Shown here piece after piece: positions 1 through 9,262 of a stretch of DNA of 64,000 bases. The notes under the pieces were generated by a model. That model did no database searches. It was not told where the DNA came from and was given only the letters and a program-made list of their open reading frames with translations. Both the position numbers and the translations under genes were made by a program. The stretch covers positions 62,001 through 126,000 of the forward strand of contig JAFGUF010000022.1 of NCBI GenBank assembly GCA_016938675.1, read 5' to 3'. This DNA comes from Clostridia bacterium (GTDB taxonomy: Bacteria; Bacillota; Clostridia; Christensenellales; UMGS416). Each line of letters opens with the position of its first letter. The stretch's first letter is position 1.

Positions 1-717
1 GGCGCCGTCATAATAAAGTTTACCGCCGGCTTTATGAATAATCTCCGCAATCTTTACAATATCTCTCTCAAAAATTCCAAGAGTGTTTGGATTAGTAAGC
101 ATTAGAGCAGCTGTTTTTTCATCCGCCAGCTCTTCCAGCTTTTTGACGTCCACAAATCCGCCGTCTGTTGAAGGTATTTCAACAACCTCATATCCCACCA
201 TAGCAGCGCTTGCAGGATTTGTACCGTGGGCAGAATCGGGAATGAATACTTTGTTCCTGTATCCCTCTCCATTGGATTCATGGAATTGCTTTATCATCAT
301 AAGGCTGGTCAGCTCGCCGTGTGCGCCCGCAGAAGGCTGCAAGGTCATGTCATACATGCCTGTCACTTCGCATAGTGCTTCCTTAAGCTTATACATAACT
401 TCCATTGAGCCCTGCATGTCCGACTGGCTCTGCAGCGGATGAATATTTCTGAAGTTCTCGATTGAAGCTATTTCTTCATTTATAATCGGATTGTATTTCA
501 TTGTGCAAGAACCCAGAGGATAAAATCCGTTTGCTACGCCATGGGCTTTTCTTGCCAGTTCCTGATAGTGTCTTACCAAGTCAACTTCAGATACATCCGG
601 CAAATTTAGCTTCGCCTTGCGCGCATATTTCTCAGGAACGGTTTTCTCATCGCAATTAAAGAGTTTTCTTTTGTTCGCTCCTGCTACACTCTTTTCAAAT
701 ATCAGTTTGTTATACAT
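1..717 (-). CDS. gcvPB: Glycine dehydrogenase (decarboxylating) subunit 2, P-protein beta, partial
   Basis: Translated by hand from the minus strand because the ORF runs off the window edge; about 239 N-terminal codons are present. The protein starts [18 protein letters not shown] and contains [27 protein letters not shown] and [11 protein letters not shown], which are typical of the PLP-binding half of split glycine dehydrogenase. It pairs with GcvPA to decarboxylate glycine and load the aminomethyl group onto GcvH lipoate. The start ATG overlaps the gcvPA stop by 8 bases (ATGTATAA), so the two subunits are translationally coupled. The PLP lysine would lie in the missing C-terminal part. Confidence 0.95.
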   Translation of the reverse strand, partial: MYNKLIFEKSVAGANKRKLFNCDEKTVPEKYARKAKLNLPDVSEVDLVRHYQELARKAHGVANGFYPLGSCTMKYNPIINEEIASIENFRNIHPLQSQSDMQGSMEVMYKLKEALCEVTGMYDMTLQPSAGAHGELTSLMMIKQFHESNGEGYRNKVFIPDSAHGTNPASAAMVGYEVVEIPSTDGGFVDVKKLEELADEKTAALMLTNPNTLGIFERDIVKIAEIIHKAGGKLYYDGA

Positions 718-2032
718 GAGCAGACACCTCCCTGACTATCTGTACAAATTCGTCAATATCCTCAGCAGTATTTAGCTCAGTTACAGCTAGCAGATGCATA
801 TTCTCGCCCAGGTATAACCCTCCTAAGATATCGTTTTCCTTTAGCTTTTTGTCGAGGTCTCCGATGAAGCAAGGGATTTTAACGACAAATTCGTTGAAGA
901 TATCTTTCTGATATGTTTCTACTCCCTCGATTTCATTCATTTTCTTCTGCAGGTAACGAGCGTTCTCCATTGACTTAAGCGCAGCTTGCTTAAGCCCCGT
1001 TTCACCCATAGCTCCTAAATATGCTGCCGCTGTCAAGGCATTGAGAGCCTGATTCGAGCATATGTTTGAGGATGCCTTTTCCCTTCTTATGTGCTGCTCT
1101 CTTGCCTGCAGGGTGAGCACAAATCCTCTCTTGCCTTCGCTGTCTGTGGTCTGTCCTGCTATCCTGCCCGGGAGTTTCCTTATAAGCTTTTCAGTAGATG
1201 CCATAAATCCAAGATACGGCCCTCCGTTAGCCATGGAATTGCCAAGGCTTTGGCCTTCGCCTACAGCAATATCTGCATTGTATTCACCGGGGCTTTTTAG
1301 CACTGCCAGTGAAATTGGATTGACAACGGCAATAAACAGGCTCTTGTTTTCGTGCACTATCTTTTCGAATTCATCCATTTCCTCTATTGTGCCGAAGAAA
1401 TTGGGGCTCTGTATTGCGACGCCTGCGATATTATCGTTCAGCTTATTTTTCAGGTCCTCCGGGTTTGTCCTGTAGTTTTCTATATCCACAAGTTCCATCT
1501 CAAGGCCTGCGTATCTGCTCCATGTATCCATAACTTTTATGTATTCAGGATTTACACCCTTGGATATAAGAACCTTTTTCCTATTGTTCGTTCTTGTCAT
1601 CATGCATGCCTCAGCCAGCGCCGTTGCGCCGTCATATACGGATGCATTGCTTGCAGCCATTCCTGTCAGTGCGCATATATATGTTTGGTATTCAAATATC
1701 GCCTGCAGAACACCTTGGGATATTTCTGCCTGATACGGTGTATATGCAGTCAAGAATTCCTGCGTAGAGGCCACATCCATTACTACGCTTGGTATATAGT
1801 GGTTGTATACTCCTGCACCTAAAAAGCAGGATTTATATGTCCTGTTCTTTGCGGCAAGTGAGCGCATAATATTCCTGATTTCTATTTCGCTTTTCCCATC
1901 AGCTAGGTTTATGCCTCTTTTCAGCCTTACAGCGCCAGGCACACCGCAAAAAAGCTCCTCTGTATCTTTAATACCGATTACATCCATCATCTGTTTTCTT
2001 GTTTCATCGGTATTCGGAACATAACTAGTCAT
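710..2032 (-). CDS. gcvPA: Glycine dehydrogenase (decarboxylating) subunit 1, P-protein alpha
   Basis: The 440-residue product matches the usual length of the N-terminal half of split P-protein. It begins [20 protein letters not shown] and carries the family motifs [25 protein letters not shown] and FEYQT near residues 70-115 and [24 protein letters not shown] near residue 310 (only parts needed for recognition). It has the fold of PLP enzymes but the cofactor lysine sits in GcvPB, its partner. It follows gcvH in a four-gene operon and has an AAGGAG site 7 bases before ATG. Its stop overlaps the gcvPB start. The operon is under glycine riboswitch control. Confidence 0.96.
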   Translation of the reverse strand: MTSYVPNTDETRKQMMDVIGIKDTEELFCGVPGAVRLKRGINLADGKSEIEIRNIMRSLAAKNRTYKSCFLGAGVYNHYIPSVVMDVASTQEFLTAYTPYQAEISQGVLQAIFEYQTYICALTGMAASNASVYDGATALAEACMMTRTNNRKKVLISKGVNPEYIKVMDTWSRYAGLEMELVDIENYRTNPEDLKNKLNDNIAGVAIQSPNFFGTIEEMDEFEKIVHENKSLFIAVVNPISLAVLKSPGEYNADIAVGEGQSLGNSMANGGPYLGFMASTEKLIRKLPGRIAGQTTDSEGKRGFVLTLQAREQHIRREKASSNICSNQALNALTAAAYLGAMGETGLKQAALKSMENARYLQKKMNEIEGVETYQKDIFNEFVVKIPCFIGDLDKKLKENDILGGLYLGENMHLLAVTELNTAEDIDEFVQIVREVSAHV

Positions 2033-2065
2033 TATATTCTCCTTAAAAAATATTTATACGAACCT

Positions 2066-2088
2066 AAGGCGCATATGAAATGCGCCTT
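2066..2088 (-). other. Intercistronic stem-loop between gcvH and gcvPA
   Basis: A perfect 9-bp stem (AAGGCGCAT / ATGCGCCTT) with a 5-base loop lies in the 72-base gap between gcvH and gcvPA. On the minus strand it is followed after about 15 bases by a T-rich stretch and then the gcvPA ribosome binding site. It could be a partial terminator or an mRNA processing or stability element that sets the GcvH to GcvP ratio. The structure is seen directly; the role is inferred. Confidence 0.6.
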
Positions 2089-2104
2089 ATAAATCAGTTT
2101 TTAT

Positions 2105-2473
2105 TTATTTAATCAGCTCTTCGTATTCTTCAGCAGATATTACTTCTTCCAGCTCATATATTTTGAGAACTGCAATCCATGTTTCGTAGCAGCTGACATT
2201 AAGCTTCTCCGGTTCATCCTCAAGCTCAGCGTTAGTTTCCAGTACTTCGCAGTCAAAAGGCATCGCTATCTCTGAAACAGCCTTAACTGACTCAACTGTT
2301 GCCAATGTGTCACCAGCTGATATTTCGTCGCCTACTTCCGGAAGCTCAACATATACTATGTCACCTAATGCTTCCTGCGCATATTCTGTTATGCCCAGCT
2401 TATAGGTTCCGTCTCCCAGGGGCTCCAGCCAGTCGTGCTCTTTTGTGTACTTTAAATTGCTTGGTATGTTCAT
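2105..2473 (-). CDS. gcvH: Glycine cleavage system H protein
   Basis: The 122-residue product has normal GcvH length. It shows YTKEHDWLEPLGDGTYKLGI at the N-terminus and the lipoylation segment VESVKAVSEI, where the lysine near residue 64 is the lipoyl site. It carries the aminomethyl group from P-protein to T-protein and is reoxidised by a lipoamide dehydrogenase that is not in this window. The gene lies 24 bases downstream of gcvT, with AAAAGGAG ahead of the ATG. The C-terminal end keeps the acidic helix usual for this family. Confidence 0.96.
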   Translation of the reverse strand: MNIPSNLKYTKEHDWLEPLGDGTYKLGITEYAQEALGDIVYVELPEVGDEISAGDTLATVESVKAVSEIAMPFDCEVLETNAELEDEPEKLNVSCYETWIAVLKIYELEEVISAEEYEELIK

Positions 2474-2497
2474 CCTTTAGCTCCTTTTCGCTCATTT

Positions 2498-3586
2498 TTA
2501 TTTTTTTCTTTTATAAAATGGCCCTCTTATGATGACCCCTTCTACGTTTTTGTTCCTTATATTTACCTGTAATGCCCCACCAATTTTATTATAAGGAAGT
2601 TTTATCATTGCAAGGCCTATGGATTTATCCAGTGTAATGGACTTCGATCCTGATGTTAAGTATCCCACACGAATATCATCCATAAATACCAGATTGCCTT
2701 CTCTTCCAATGCCTTTTCCCGTCAGTTCTATAAAGCATCTTCGACGATTCAGTCCATTTTTGCTCTGTGCAATCAATGAATCCTTGCCCAGAAAGTCGTC
2801 CTGGCTATCTAATGTGACAAACCTGTCAAGTCCTGCTTCCAGAGGCGTAATATCAGCTGACAACTCGTTGCCATATAATGGCATTCCAGCTTCAAGCCTC
2901 AGTGTATCCCGCGCCCCAAGTCCGCATGGGGTGATGTCCTCTCCGCCTGCTATGATCAGTTTTCCCCATACTTCCGGCGCAAGTTCATTGTTCAGGTAGA
3001 TCTCAAATCCGTCTTCCCCTGTGTATCCCGTCCTTGATATGATGCAATCTTTGGAGCCGTCTATATCGGTTTCTATAAAAGTATAGTACTTTTGCGGCAG
3101 CTCATCACAGTCTATTGCTCTCAGCAATATTTCCTCAGCCATAGGCCCCTGAATAGCAATCTGTGACACTTCAGAAGAGATGTTTTTTACTTCCGCATCA
3201 AACTTATTGTTCTTTTTTATCCACTCAAAATCCTTTTCAACATTGGATGCGTTCACTACAAGCAGAAAATCTCTTTTCTTTTTGTATACCAGCACATCAT
3301 CAACACATCCACCTGTTTCATAGCACATTGGTGTATACTTCACTTCACCGGGTTCCATTTCGCTGATATCTACTGTTACAAGGTATTGAACCAGTTTGGC
3401 TGATTCTGGGCCTGTCACTGCTATTTCTCCCATATGGGAAACATCGAAAAGCCCGCAGTGCTGCCTTACCATATTGTGCTCTTTCACAATTGATGAATAC
3501 TGAATCGGCATTTCGTATCCAGCAAACTCAACCATTTTGCCGCCTGCAGCAATATGCCTTGCGTAGAGCGAAGTTTTCTTGTACAT
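2498..3586 (-). CDS. gcvT: Glycine cleavage system aminomethyltransferase (T protein)
   Basis: The 362-residue product has the full T-protein fold. Visible motifs are MVEFAGYEMPIQY and LFDVSHMGEI at the N-terminus, RTGYTGEDGFEIY near residue 200 and the C-terminal barrel segment VGYLTSGSKSITL. It transfers the methylene group from GcvH to tetrahydrofolate and releases ammonia. It is the first gene of the operon, with AAAAGGAG 6 bases before the ATG, and sits directly below the glycine riboswitch. Length, start and context all agree, and I see no damage. Confidence 0.96.
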   Translation of the reverse strand: MYKKTSLYARHIAAGGKMVEFAGYEMPIQYSSIVKEHNMVRQHCGLFDVSHMGEIAVTGPESAKLVQYLVTVDISEMEPGEVKYTPMCYETGGCVDDVLVYKKKRDFLLVVNASNVEKDFEWIKKNNKFDAEVKNISSEVSQIAIQGPMAEEILLRAIDCDELPQKYYTFIETDIDGSKDCIISRTGYTGEDGFEIYLNNELAPEVWGKLIIAGGEDITPCGLGARDTLRLEAGMPLYGNELSADITPLEAGLDRFVTLDSQDDFLGKDSLIAQSKNGLNRRRCFIELTGKGIGREGNLVFMDDIRVGYLTSGSKSITLDKSIGLAMIKLPYNKIGGALQVNIRNKNVEGVIIRGPFYKRKK

Positions 3587-3683
3587 AGTAACTCCTTTTA
3601 TTAGCTTATTTTGCTCTTCTCTCCTTGCTATTCTATATATCTATCTATTTCTATATATACTTTTACCATAAATAAAAAGACCC

Positions 3684-3706
3684 TAAAAATACGCAGCTGC
3701 TGCATA
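3684..3706 (-). terminator. Rho-independent terminator of the glycine riboswitch expression platform
   Basis: Just downstream of the second aptamer the minus strand has a 7-bp stem (TATGCAG / CTGCGTA, one G-T pair) with a 3-base loop, followed by TTTTT. It lies between the aptamers and gcvT, so it is the likely switch: glycine binding should stop it forming. The hairpin is short, and a competing pairing with the last aptamer stem was not modelled. Confidence 0.6.
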
Positions 3707-3707
3707 C

Positions 3708-3880
3708 TCTTAGTGTCTCTGTCCCTATTCCTGAGAGATTCCCCTGCCATGCAGAGTTGCCCCGTCGGCCTGCGCGCTGCCGCAGATATCCAGAGTATCG
3801 TCCTACTACGGTCCTTTTACCTGAGAGTTTTCACACACATTCTCCTTCGGTCCTTTTTTCAAAGTGTCTCCCGCAGTTAT
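3708..3880 (-). promoter_or_regulatory. Tandem glycine riboswitch
   Basis: The minus strand carries two consecutive glycine aptamers. The first has CCGAAGGAGAA and CTCTCAGGTAAAAGGACCG, the second has GGCCGACGGGGCAACTCT and CTCTCAGGAATAGGGACAGAG. These are the conserved blocks of the glycine class, in the usual order with a short linker. The element lies between a consensus promoter and gcvT, the expected place for glycine-activated control of glycine cleavage genes. The exact 5' and 3' limits are estimates. Confidence 0.95.
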
Positions 3881-3906
3881 CATCCGATTATATTTACTAA
3901 TTTAAA

Positions 3907-3935
3907 ATTATAAATCCTATTCCTCGTAATGTCAA
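3907..3935 (-). promoter_or_regulatory. Promoter of the gcv operon
   Basis: The minus strand reads TTGACA, 17 bases, TATAAT, a perfect sigma-A consensus. The predicted start of transcription is about 20 bases before the glycine riboswitch. Confidence 0.85.
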
Positions 3936-3979
3936 CGTAGTAATTATATGCAATTACCTAATAAAGTTATTACTTAGCA

Positions 3980-6685
3980 TCAAATGTTAATCAGCATATA
4001 TTCGCTGCTTATCTGGGCTACGATATCCGCAACATAATCATGGCATGTAAACATGAATACCTGCCTCTCTCTGGATATCTGTTCGATTATCTTCATGAGT
4101 TTCGTAAAGCGCACTACATCCCAGTTTACCAGAGCTTCATCCAGAACTATTGGCAGCTTGTCGCCCTGCGGGTCAAATCTTTCCAGCATGGCAAGCCGCA
4201 AGGCCAGGTATATCTGCTCTCTTGTTCCCCTGCTTATGGTTGAATCTATAGCTTCAAAGTCGAAGACCCTAGCATCATCCTGCATAACCATAATAGATGT
4301 GCCTTTTTCGCTCAGGCGAATCTGGCTGTACCTTCCTTCTGTTATAGCTGAAAGGTATTCGCTGGCCTTGTCCAGGAATTTCGGGTTGAATTCGCTTATG
4401 AATTTATCCCTGGATTTCTGTATCAATCCGTAGCATATTGCGTATTCATCGCGCAGGCGAACGCTTTTTTCCTTCATTGCTTTTAGGTCTTCAATCTCTC
4501 CTTCAATTATAGCAGGTGACAGGCCGTTTTCATTAAGGTACCCCCTCTTTGATTTCAGCTCGCCCTTTTTCGCATTCAATTTCTGGAGTTCCTGCCTTTT
4601 TTCATCCAGCAGCTCCGCATTTCTCGCAGAAAGCGTGTTCATCTCGAATATCTTAGCCTCAAGGTTTTTGCCCGCCTTCTCAAAGAGATCGTCAAAATCC
4701 TCATATTTCTGTCTCAGCATACTCTCCCTGCTTTTTGCTGACTGGTAATCATCCCTCATCTTTTTTAGCTTTTCGGCTTTATCAAGAATATTATTTCCGG
4801 GAAGTATATGCAAGGCATCATCAATCGTTCGTATCTTTTCTTCATTTTCATTTATAGCTTCTGATATCTCTTTTATCTGCTCGTCTAGCATTGTAGTCTC
4901 TTTGCCTGCCGCCATTGCGTCGCTCTCCAGCTGCAGCAGTGTGTCCAGCCTGCGCCTCATATCATCAGTATCGGATTCATATCGTACGCTTCTGCCCAAT
5001 ATTTCCATGGCAATGCGCTTAACCTCATCTTCTTTCCTTATTGTTTCAACCTTGTCTTTTTCAACTTCGTCTTTTAGCTGAGAATACTCAAGATAATCAT
5101 CCTGGAGCTGTGCTATTGATTCAATAAGCGATTTATCAGGATGGTTTCTTTTCTCCATAGGTATAAATTCATACTCCAGCCTCTTTTGCAGGTTGAAAAG
5201 CACAGTATCATATTCATTATCCAGTTTCTTTAGCTCAGAGGCATTTTCATCGAATACAGGTTTGCTCTCTTCTCTAGATTTCTTAAAGTATGATACGGCC
5301 GCCGCGCCGCCCAGAAGAAGTGCGCCTAGTATGATAGTAATCGCTCTGCTTATGCCAAACGGTACAAATATCATCAGCAGTCCAATAATTCCGGCTCCAA
5401 AAAGAAGGTAGTCTGTTTTATCCAGCTTTTCAAAAAAGCTTTTGCTGTTTTGCGTGCTGTTTTCCAGCACCTTCTGGCTTAGCGCTGCTTTCTCCTCATT
5501 CAGCCTCTGCATTTTATCAAGGAAGGCAAAACAATCTGCAATATTTATCCTCATTAAGTCCGGAAAGCTTTCCCAAGTAAAGCTGCCTGTCAGCACCCTT
5601 TTTACTTTCATGCCTATCTGGTTGCGCTTAGTCTTTTCTCTGTCCAGGTCTCTTGCTGCGCTCGTCTTAAGCCCTTCAAGATTGCTTGTAATGCTCTCTG
5701 CCTTAGGCACCAGCTCCTTGCACAGCATGAGGTCTTTGTATTGATTCTGATACTGGTCTATGGTCTCTTTTAGCTGAGCTTTGCGTTTTGCCTTTTCCTG
5801 CAGTTTGCTGCGCTCGGCATTAATCTCTGTTACTATTTCCTCAAGATGCCTGCTGGTATCGCGTGGAACACTGTTAAATTTTTCTATCTGGCTTGTTTCA
5901 GCAAATGTCTCGCTTACTTTTGCCAGCTCATTATAGAAATCCAGCTGCCTTTTTGTCTCTATCTCCTCTTTCGTTACGTTTTCTATTGTATCGGTACACG
6001 CCTTTATCTTGTCATCGGTTTCCTCTTCTTCTATTTCAAGCGCGCGAATCCTCTGCTGATCCTGCCTGGCTTGTTTCATTTTCCCCTTCAGTTCAGCTAT
6101 TGCGTCCTCTGTCTCTTTTGCCTTTGTTAATTTGGTCAGCACCTTTCCCTTCCATGCTTCCTTTATCTTGTTATCCAGGTTTTCCGTTATTTTTTCATGA
6201 GGCAGCAGAAAATCAGGATATAGTCCACCGAGAATAGAGTCCTGCTCTCTTTCCCAGCTTTCCTTCAGTGCTACTATCTGCTCAATATCAAGGGAGTAAA
6301 TCCCCTCATATGTCTGCCTTGATATGCCCTTAAATAAATCCAGAGGTTCATTTTCGGATTCTTTAATCGTTCCGCCTCTCGCAATGCTCGCCTTAGGGTC
6401 GTTGCCGTCAAAATACCTAGAGACTTTATACGCGCCTGAATTATCAAGGCACTGGCCCTCTATCCTTGGATACCCCCCTGTAAAAGCTCTTGCCTTAGGC
6501 GACAGCCTGAACGATTTTCGCCTGCCATCATTCAAAAATCCGAACATCAAAGCCAGCATCGCATGATGCGTTGTGGATTTTCCGCTCTCATTATTGCCCT
6601 TTATTACGGATATGCCCTCACCGAAATTTATTTCTTTTTTCAGGATGCATCCGTATTCGCTTATATTCATACTTTTAATTTTCAT
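3980..6685 (-). CDS. YhaN-like coiled-coil AAA ATPase (SbcC/Rad50 type) with a central membrane hairpin
   Basis: The 901-residue product starts with a Rad50/SbcC-type ATPase lobe: Walker A GNNESGKS at residues 30-37. Long coiled coils follow, and near residues 421-466 there are two hydrophobic segments (LLFGAGIIGLLMIFVPFGI and AITIILGALLLGGAAAVSYF). The C-terminal lobe has a signature-like ISRGTREQIYLALRLAM and a Walker B ending in VLDEA. This order matches the YhaN group rather than cytoplasmic SbcC, which has a zinc hook at this place. It is 32 bases downstream of the YhaO-like nuclease, so both probably form one complex acting on DNA ends near the membrane. Start chosen at the ATG with GGGGAG upstream. 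Confidence 0.85.
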   Translation of the reverse strand: MKIKSMNISEYGCILKKEINFGEGISVIKGNNESGKSTTHHAMLALMFGFLNDGRRKSFRLSPKARAFTGGYPRIEGQCLDNSGAYKVSRYFDGNDPKASIARGGTIKESENEPLDLFKGISRQTYEGIYSLDIEQIVALKESWEREQDSILGGLYPDFLLPHEKITENLDNKIKEAWKGKVLTKLTKAKETEDAIAELKGKMKQARQDQQRIRALEIEEEETDDKIKACTDTIENVTKEEIETKRQLDFYNELAKVSETFAETSQIEKFNSVPRDTSRHLEEIVTEINAERSKLQEKAKRKAQLKETIDQYQNQYKDLMLCKELVPKAESITSNLEGLKTSAARDLDREKTKRNQIGMKVKRVLTGSFTWESFPDLMRINIADCFAFLDKMQRLNEEKAALSQKVLENSTQNSKSFFEKLDKTDYLLFGAGIIGLLMIFVPFGISRAITIILGALLLGGAAAVSYFKKSREESKPVFDENASELKKLDNEYDTVLFNLQKRLEYEFIPMEKRNHPDKSLIESIAQLQDDYLEYSQLKDEVEKDKVETIRKEDEVKRIAMEILGRSVRYESDTDDMRRRLDTLLQLESDAMAAGKETTMLDEQIKEISEAINENEEKIRTIDDALHILPGNNILDKAEKLKKMRDDYQSAKSRESMLRQKYEDFDDLFEKAGKNLEAKIFEMNTLSARNAELLDEKRQELQKLNAKKGELKSKRGYLNENGLSPAIIEGEIEDLKAMKEKSVRLRDEYAICYGLIQKSRDKFISEFNPKFLDKASEYLSAITEGRYSQIRLSEKGTSIMVMQDDARVFDFEAIDSTISRGTREQIYLALRLAMLERFDPQGDKLPIVLDEALVNWDVVRFTKLMKIIEQISRERQVFMFTCHDYVADIVAQISSEYMLINI

Positions 6686-6717
6686 AACTGCTCCCCATAT
6701 TCCATACTAAATAAAAA

Positions 6718-7929
6718 TCAGTCTTCCTGCTTAATCATCACTTCACAGAGCTTTCTGTCGATATTCTGCAAAAGCGATTGAATATATTCAGGGCTGTCCC
6801 CGCCGTCTAATCCCTTGTACTGCTCATTTATGATCTCAATAATTTCATTTTTAAGTTCATCGCTACTTTTTGCATCCTTAGCCATCTGAAGGGCAATAGA
6901 TAAAAGATGCCGGTCGCCTAAATATTCGTCAGGATTAATAAGTGAAGAAAGCGAATTTACCAGTGTAACGCTTGTGCCCGTTAGCTTGGTCAGGCTGTCC
7001 TGCATATCTGCCCTCGCTTCCTCGTCAAAATGCTCATACAATGGGCACTGGCCCTTTAGCGTAAGCCGGACAAAGCATATGCTGTTTTCATCCGCTTCAG
7101 CATTTATTTTATCTGCGCATATTTTCTGCATCGCTGCCGCGTCGTCGGCCTCGTCAAGCCCGTCTGCCTCTATATCATACCATTTTATATCAGCAAGTTC
7201 CTTAAACTCATATGTTGATACTCCCTTTTTATCAAGAGATACCAGATAGGCTCCCTTTGCGCCTGTTTCGCCGAAATCCCTGCCGCATGTACAGCCTGGA
7301 AAAACAGCAGGCCTGTCATCTCCATAAACTGCAGTTTTATGTATATGCCCCAGTGCCCAGTAATCAAATGGGAGCATCGAAAGGTCTTGATAAGTACAGG
7401 GCGAATACACCTTCTCGCCGCCGATGTCCAGAGAGGTGTGCAGCATGCCTACAATAGGCACGTCTGTATTTGCTTTTGGTATTTTGAACTTCTTTGCAAG
7501 ATTTTCTTCCACACGCGGCGAAGCATAGCCGACACCTATTACAATTCCGATAAGATTGCCCTCCTCGTCCTTCACCTCAACGCTTTCGGGGGATTCATCG
7601 TCAAATACATGCACATTCTCACCCAGCTTGAATTTTCGCAGTTTTGATGATTTAGGGTCGTGGTTTCCCAGACAGTAGAACACACAAATGGCTTTCTGGC
7701 TTAAACGCTCAAAGCTGTCTCTAAGCATAAGCTCCGTTCTGAAAGTCAGGTGGTCGTCATCAAATAAATCGCCTGATATAACCAGCGCATCGCAATTTTC
7801 CTCAATACAAAGGTTAACAGCTGCTCTGAATGACTTTTCTACAGAATCAAGAATCAAATCCCTGTTGTTTTTGTCGCTTAATATGACCGAATCTAAATGT
7901 GTGTCTGCAATATGAACGAACTTGAACAT
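6718..7929 (-). CDS. YhaO/SbcD-like DNA repair metallophosphoesterase
   Basis: The 403-residue product begins with a calcineurin-like phosphoesterase domain: HIADTHLDS near residue 6, VISGDLFDDDH near 50, CLGNHD near 85 and GHIHKT near 195, which supply the two-metal site. The family includes SbcD, Mre11 and YhaO, nucleases that process DNA ends with a Rad50-like ATPase. Its downstream partner on the same strand is the YhaN-like ATPase. GGAGG lies 7 bases before the ATG. The C-terminal 150 residues are acidic and helical as in YhaO. I prefer YhaO to SbcD because of the partner type. Confidence 0.87.
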   Translation of the reverse strand: MFKFVHIADTHLDSVILSDKNNRDLILDSVEKSFRAAVNLCIEENCDALVISGDLFDDDHLTFRTELMLRDSFERLSQKAICVFYCLGNHDPKSSKLRKFKLGENVHVFDDESPESVEVKDEEGNLIGIVIGVGYASPRVEENLAKKFKIPKANTDVPIVGMLHTSLDIGGEKVYSPCTYQDLSMLPFDYWALGHIHKTAVYGDDRPAVFPGCTCGRDFGETGAKGAYLVSLDKKGVSTYEFKELADIKWYDIEADGLDEADDAAAMQKICADKINAEADENSICFVRLTLKGQCPLYEHFDEEARADMQDSLTKLTGTSVTLVNSLSSLINPDEYLGDRHLLSIALQMAKDAKSSDELKNEIIEIINEQYKGLDGGDSPEYIQSLLQNIDRKLCEVMIKQED

Positions 7930-8052
7930 CTCAATACCTCCGGCTTTTTGTAAATACGAAAGGCTTCTCTTTTATATAATAACACCATTGATGTAAAAAA
8001 TAAAATAGTTTAAAAAAAAGAAACAAATTGTTTACCACATTATCAATATATA

Positions 8053-8081
8053 TTGACAATTAAGAAAAGAAATGATAATAT
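8053..8081 (+). promoter_or_regulatory. Promoter of the TetR/flavoprotein operon
   Basis: TTGACA is followed after 17 bases by TAATAT (or after 15 by GATAAT). The downstream 50 bases are rich in overlapping half-repeats such as TATCAATAG and TGTATCAATCGATATACA, which could hold the operator for the TetR protein encoded next. The -10 assignment is uncertain. Confidence 0.6.
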
Positions 8082-8135
8082 ATCAATAGTTATATATCAT
8101 ATGTTATGTATCAATCGATATACAAGGAGAAATTC

Positions 8136-8711
8136 ATGCCGCCAAAAGTAAAATTCACAAAAGAACAGGTGCTCGATGCAGCATTTGAAATAGCAAATGA
8201 AGAGGGATTCGACAGCATAACCATACGCAGGGTCGCAGACAAGCTAGGGTCTTCCATAGCGCCTATTTATGTTAATTTCAAGAATCTTGATGAGTTGAAA
8301 TATGAATTGGCAGAAAAGATAATAAGCCTTACAACGGAGGTAATGCTGTCTGAAAAGACGCACGACCCTTTCCTTGATATCGGCGCCGGCAATATACGGC
8401 TTGCCCTTGATTACCCTCAGCTTTTCAGGGATTTTCACCTCAATCCAAACTGCCGAAAGTATTTCATAAAAAACAACTCACATCATGGAAAGCTAATAGA
8501 AAAAATGTCTGCATCACAAAAGCTTAAGGGCCTATCCACTGAACAAATGGGAGAGCTGCTGCAGACGATGGCATTCGTTACGTTCGGCATAATATTTGAA
8601 AGCCTTACCGGCGAAATGAAAATGGCTTACGAAGAGGTTGTAAGATATATGGAAGATACAGCAGATAGCCTGATTGCAGGATATAAAATTAGAAAGGGAA
8701 TAAAAGAATGA
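8136..8711 (+). CDS. TetR/AcrR family transcriptional regulator
   Basis: The ORF track starts 30 bases upstream, but the ATG at 8136 (MPPKVKFTKEQ) has AAGGAGA 6 bases before it and gives a normal 191-residue TetR protein. The helix-turn-helix region is DSITIRRVADKLGSSIAPIY near residues 27-46. The rest is the helical ligand-binding domain. It overlaps the next gene by four bases (ATGA), so it is cotranscribed with two flavodoxin-fold oxidoreductases and probably represses its own operon in response to a small molecule, perhaps a quinone or other electrophile. That ligand is a guess. Confidence 0.88.
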   Translation: MPPKVKFTKEQVLDAAFEIANEEGFDSITIRRVADKLGSSIAPIYVNFKNLDELKYELAEKIISLTTEVMLSEKTHDPFLDIGAGNIRLALDYPQLFRDFHLNPNCRKYFIKNNSHHGKLIEKMSASQKLKGLSTEQMGELLQTMAFVTFGIIFESLTGEMKMAYEEVVRYMEDTADSLIAGYKIRKGIKE

Positions 8712-9262
8712 TAATAACAATGGTGAATGGTATTGCAGAGAACCAGTATCCAGACGAGAGCAATGAAATAGTTTCTGCTGCAGAGTCGCTTAAGACGGAG
8801 CACCAGGTAAATCTATTTAACCTGAACAAATTGGATGTGCATCCATGTTCCGGCTGCTGGACATGCTGGATCAAAGAGCCGGGAAGATGCGTATATGATG
8901 ATGACATGACAGATATATACAGATCAACAGTAAAAAGTGATGTTCTGATATGGATATCACAAATCAAAGCAGGATTTGTTCAAAGTGATATACGCATGGC
9001 GACTGAGCGGATGTTCGCCCTTTTGCTGCCCCACATGATGGAGCTAAATGGCGAAATGCACCACATTCCCCGATATGAGAAGCAGCCTAAGCTTGGCTTG
9101 GTGATTGTAGGTGAATCCGAACATGACCTAGAACAGGAAGAAATATTGAAAGAGTATATGTATAGGCTCTCCCTGAATTTCAACAAGGCTTCAGGCAATT
9201 TTGTGCACTACTTTGAGCTAGGCAAAGGAAAGGAGCTTGCTGATGAAATTATCAATTTATAA
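8708..9262 (+). CDS. Flavodoxin-fold NAD(P)H-dependent FMN oxidoreductase
   Basis: The 184-residue product resembles NADPH-dependent FMN reductases of the multimeric flavodoxin type. The signature HPCSGCWTCWIKEPGRC followed by DDDMTDIYR near residues 45-75 is seen in many clostridial members; these cysteines may be structural or hold an iron-sulfur cluster. The N-terminal segment MIITMVNGIAENQYPDESNE departs from the usual NGSPR phosphate loop, so cofactor binding may be altered. Start overlaps the TetR stop by ATGA. It lies in a three-gene operon and partly overlaps the following related gene, suggesting the two proteins act together. Confidence 0.75.
   Translation: MIITMVNGIAENQYPDESNEIVSAAESLKTEHQVNLFNLNKLDVHPCSGCWTCWIKEPGRCVYDDDMTDIYRSTVKSDVLIWISQIKAGFVQSDIRMATERMFALLLPHMMELNGEMHHIPRYEKQPKLGLVIVGESEHDLEQEEILKEYMYRLSLNFNKASGNFVHYFELGKGKELADEIINL

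Noticed and set aside
83-442. Plus-strand ORF of 119 codons
   Set aside because: Antisense shadow of gcvPB, which is clear from its protein motifs and coupling to gcvPA.
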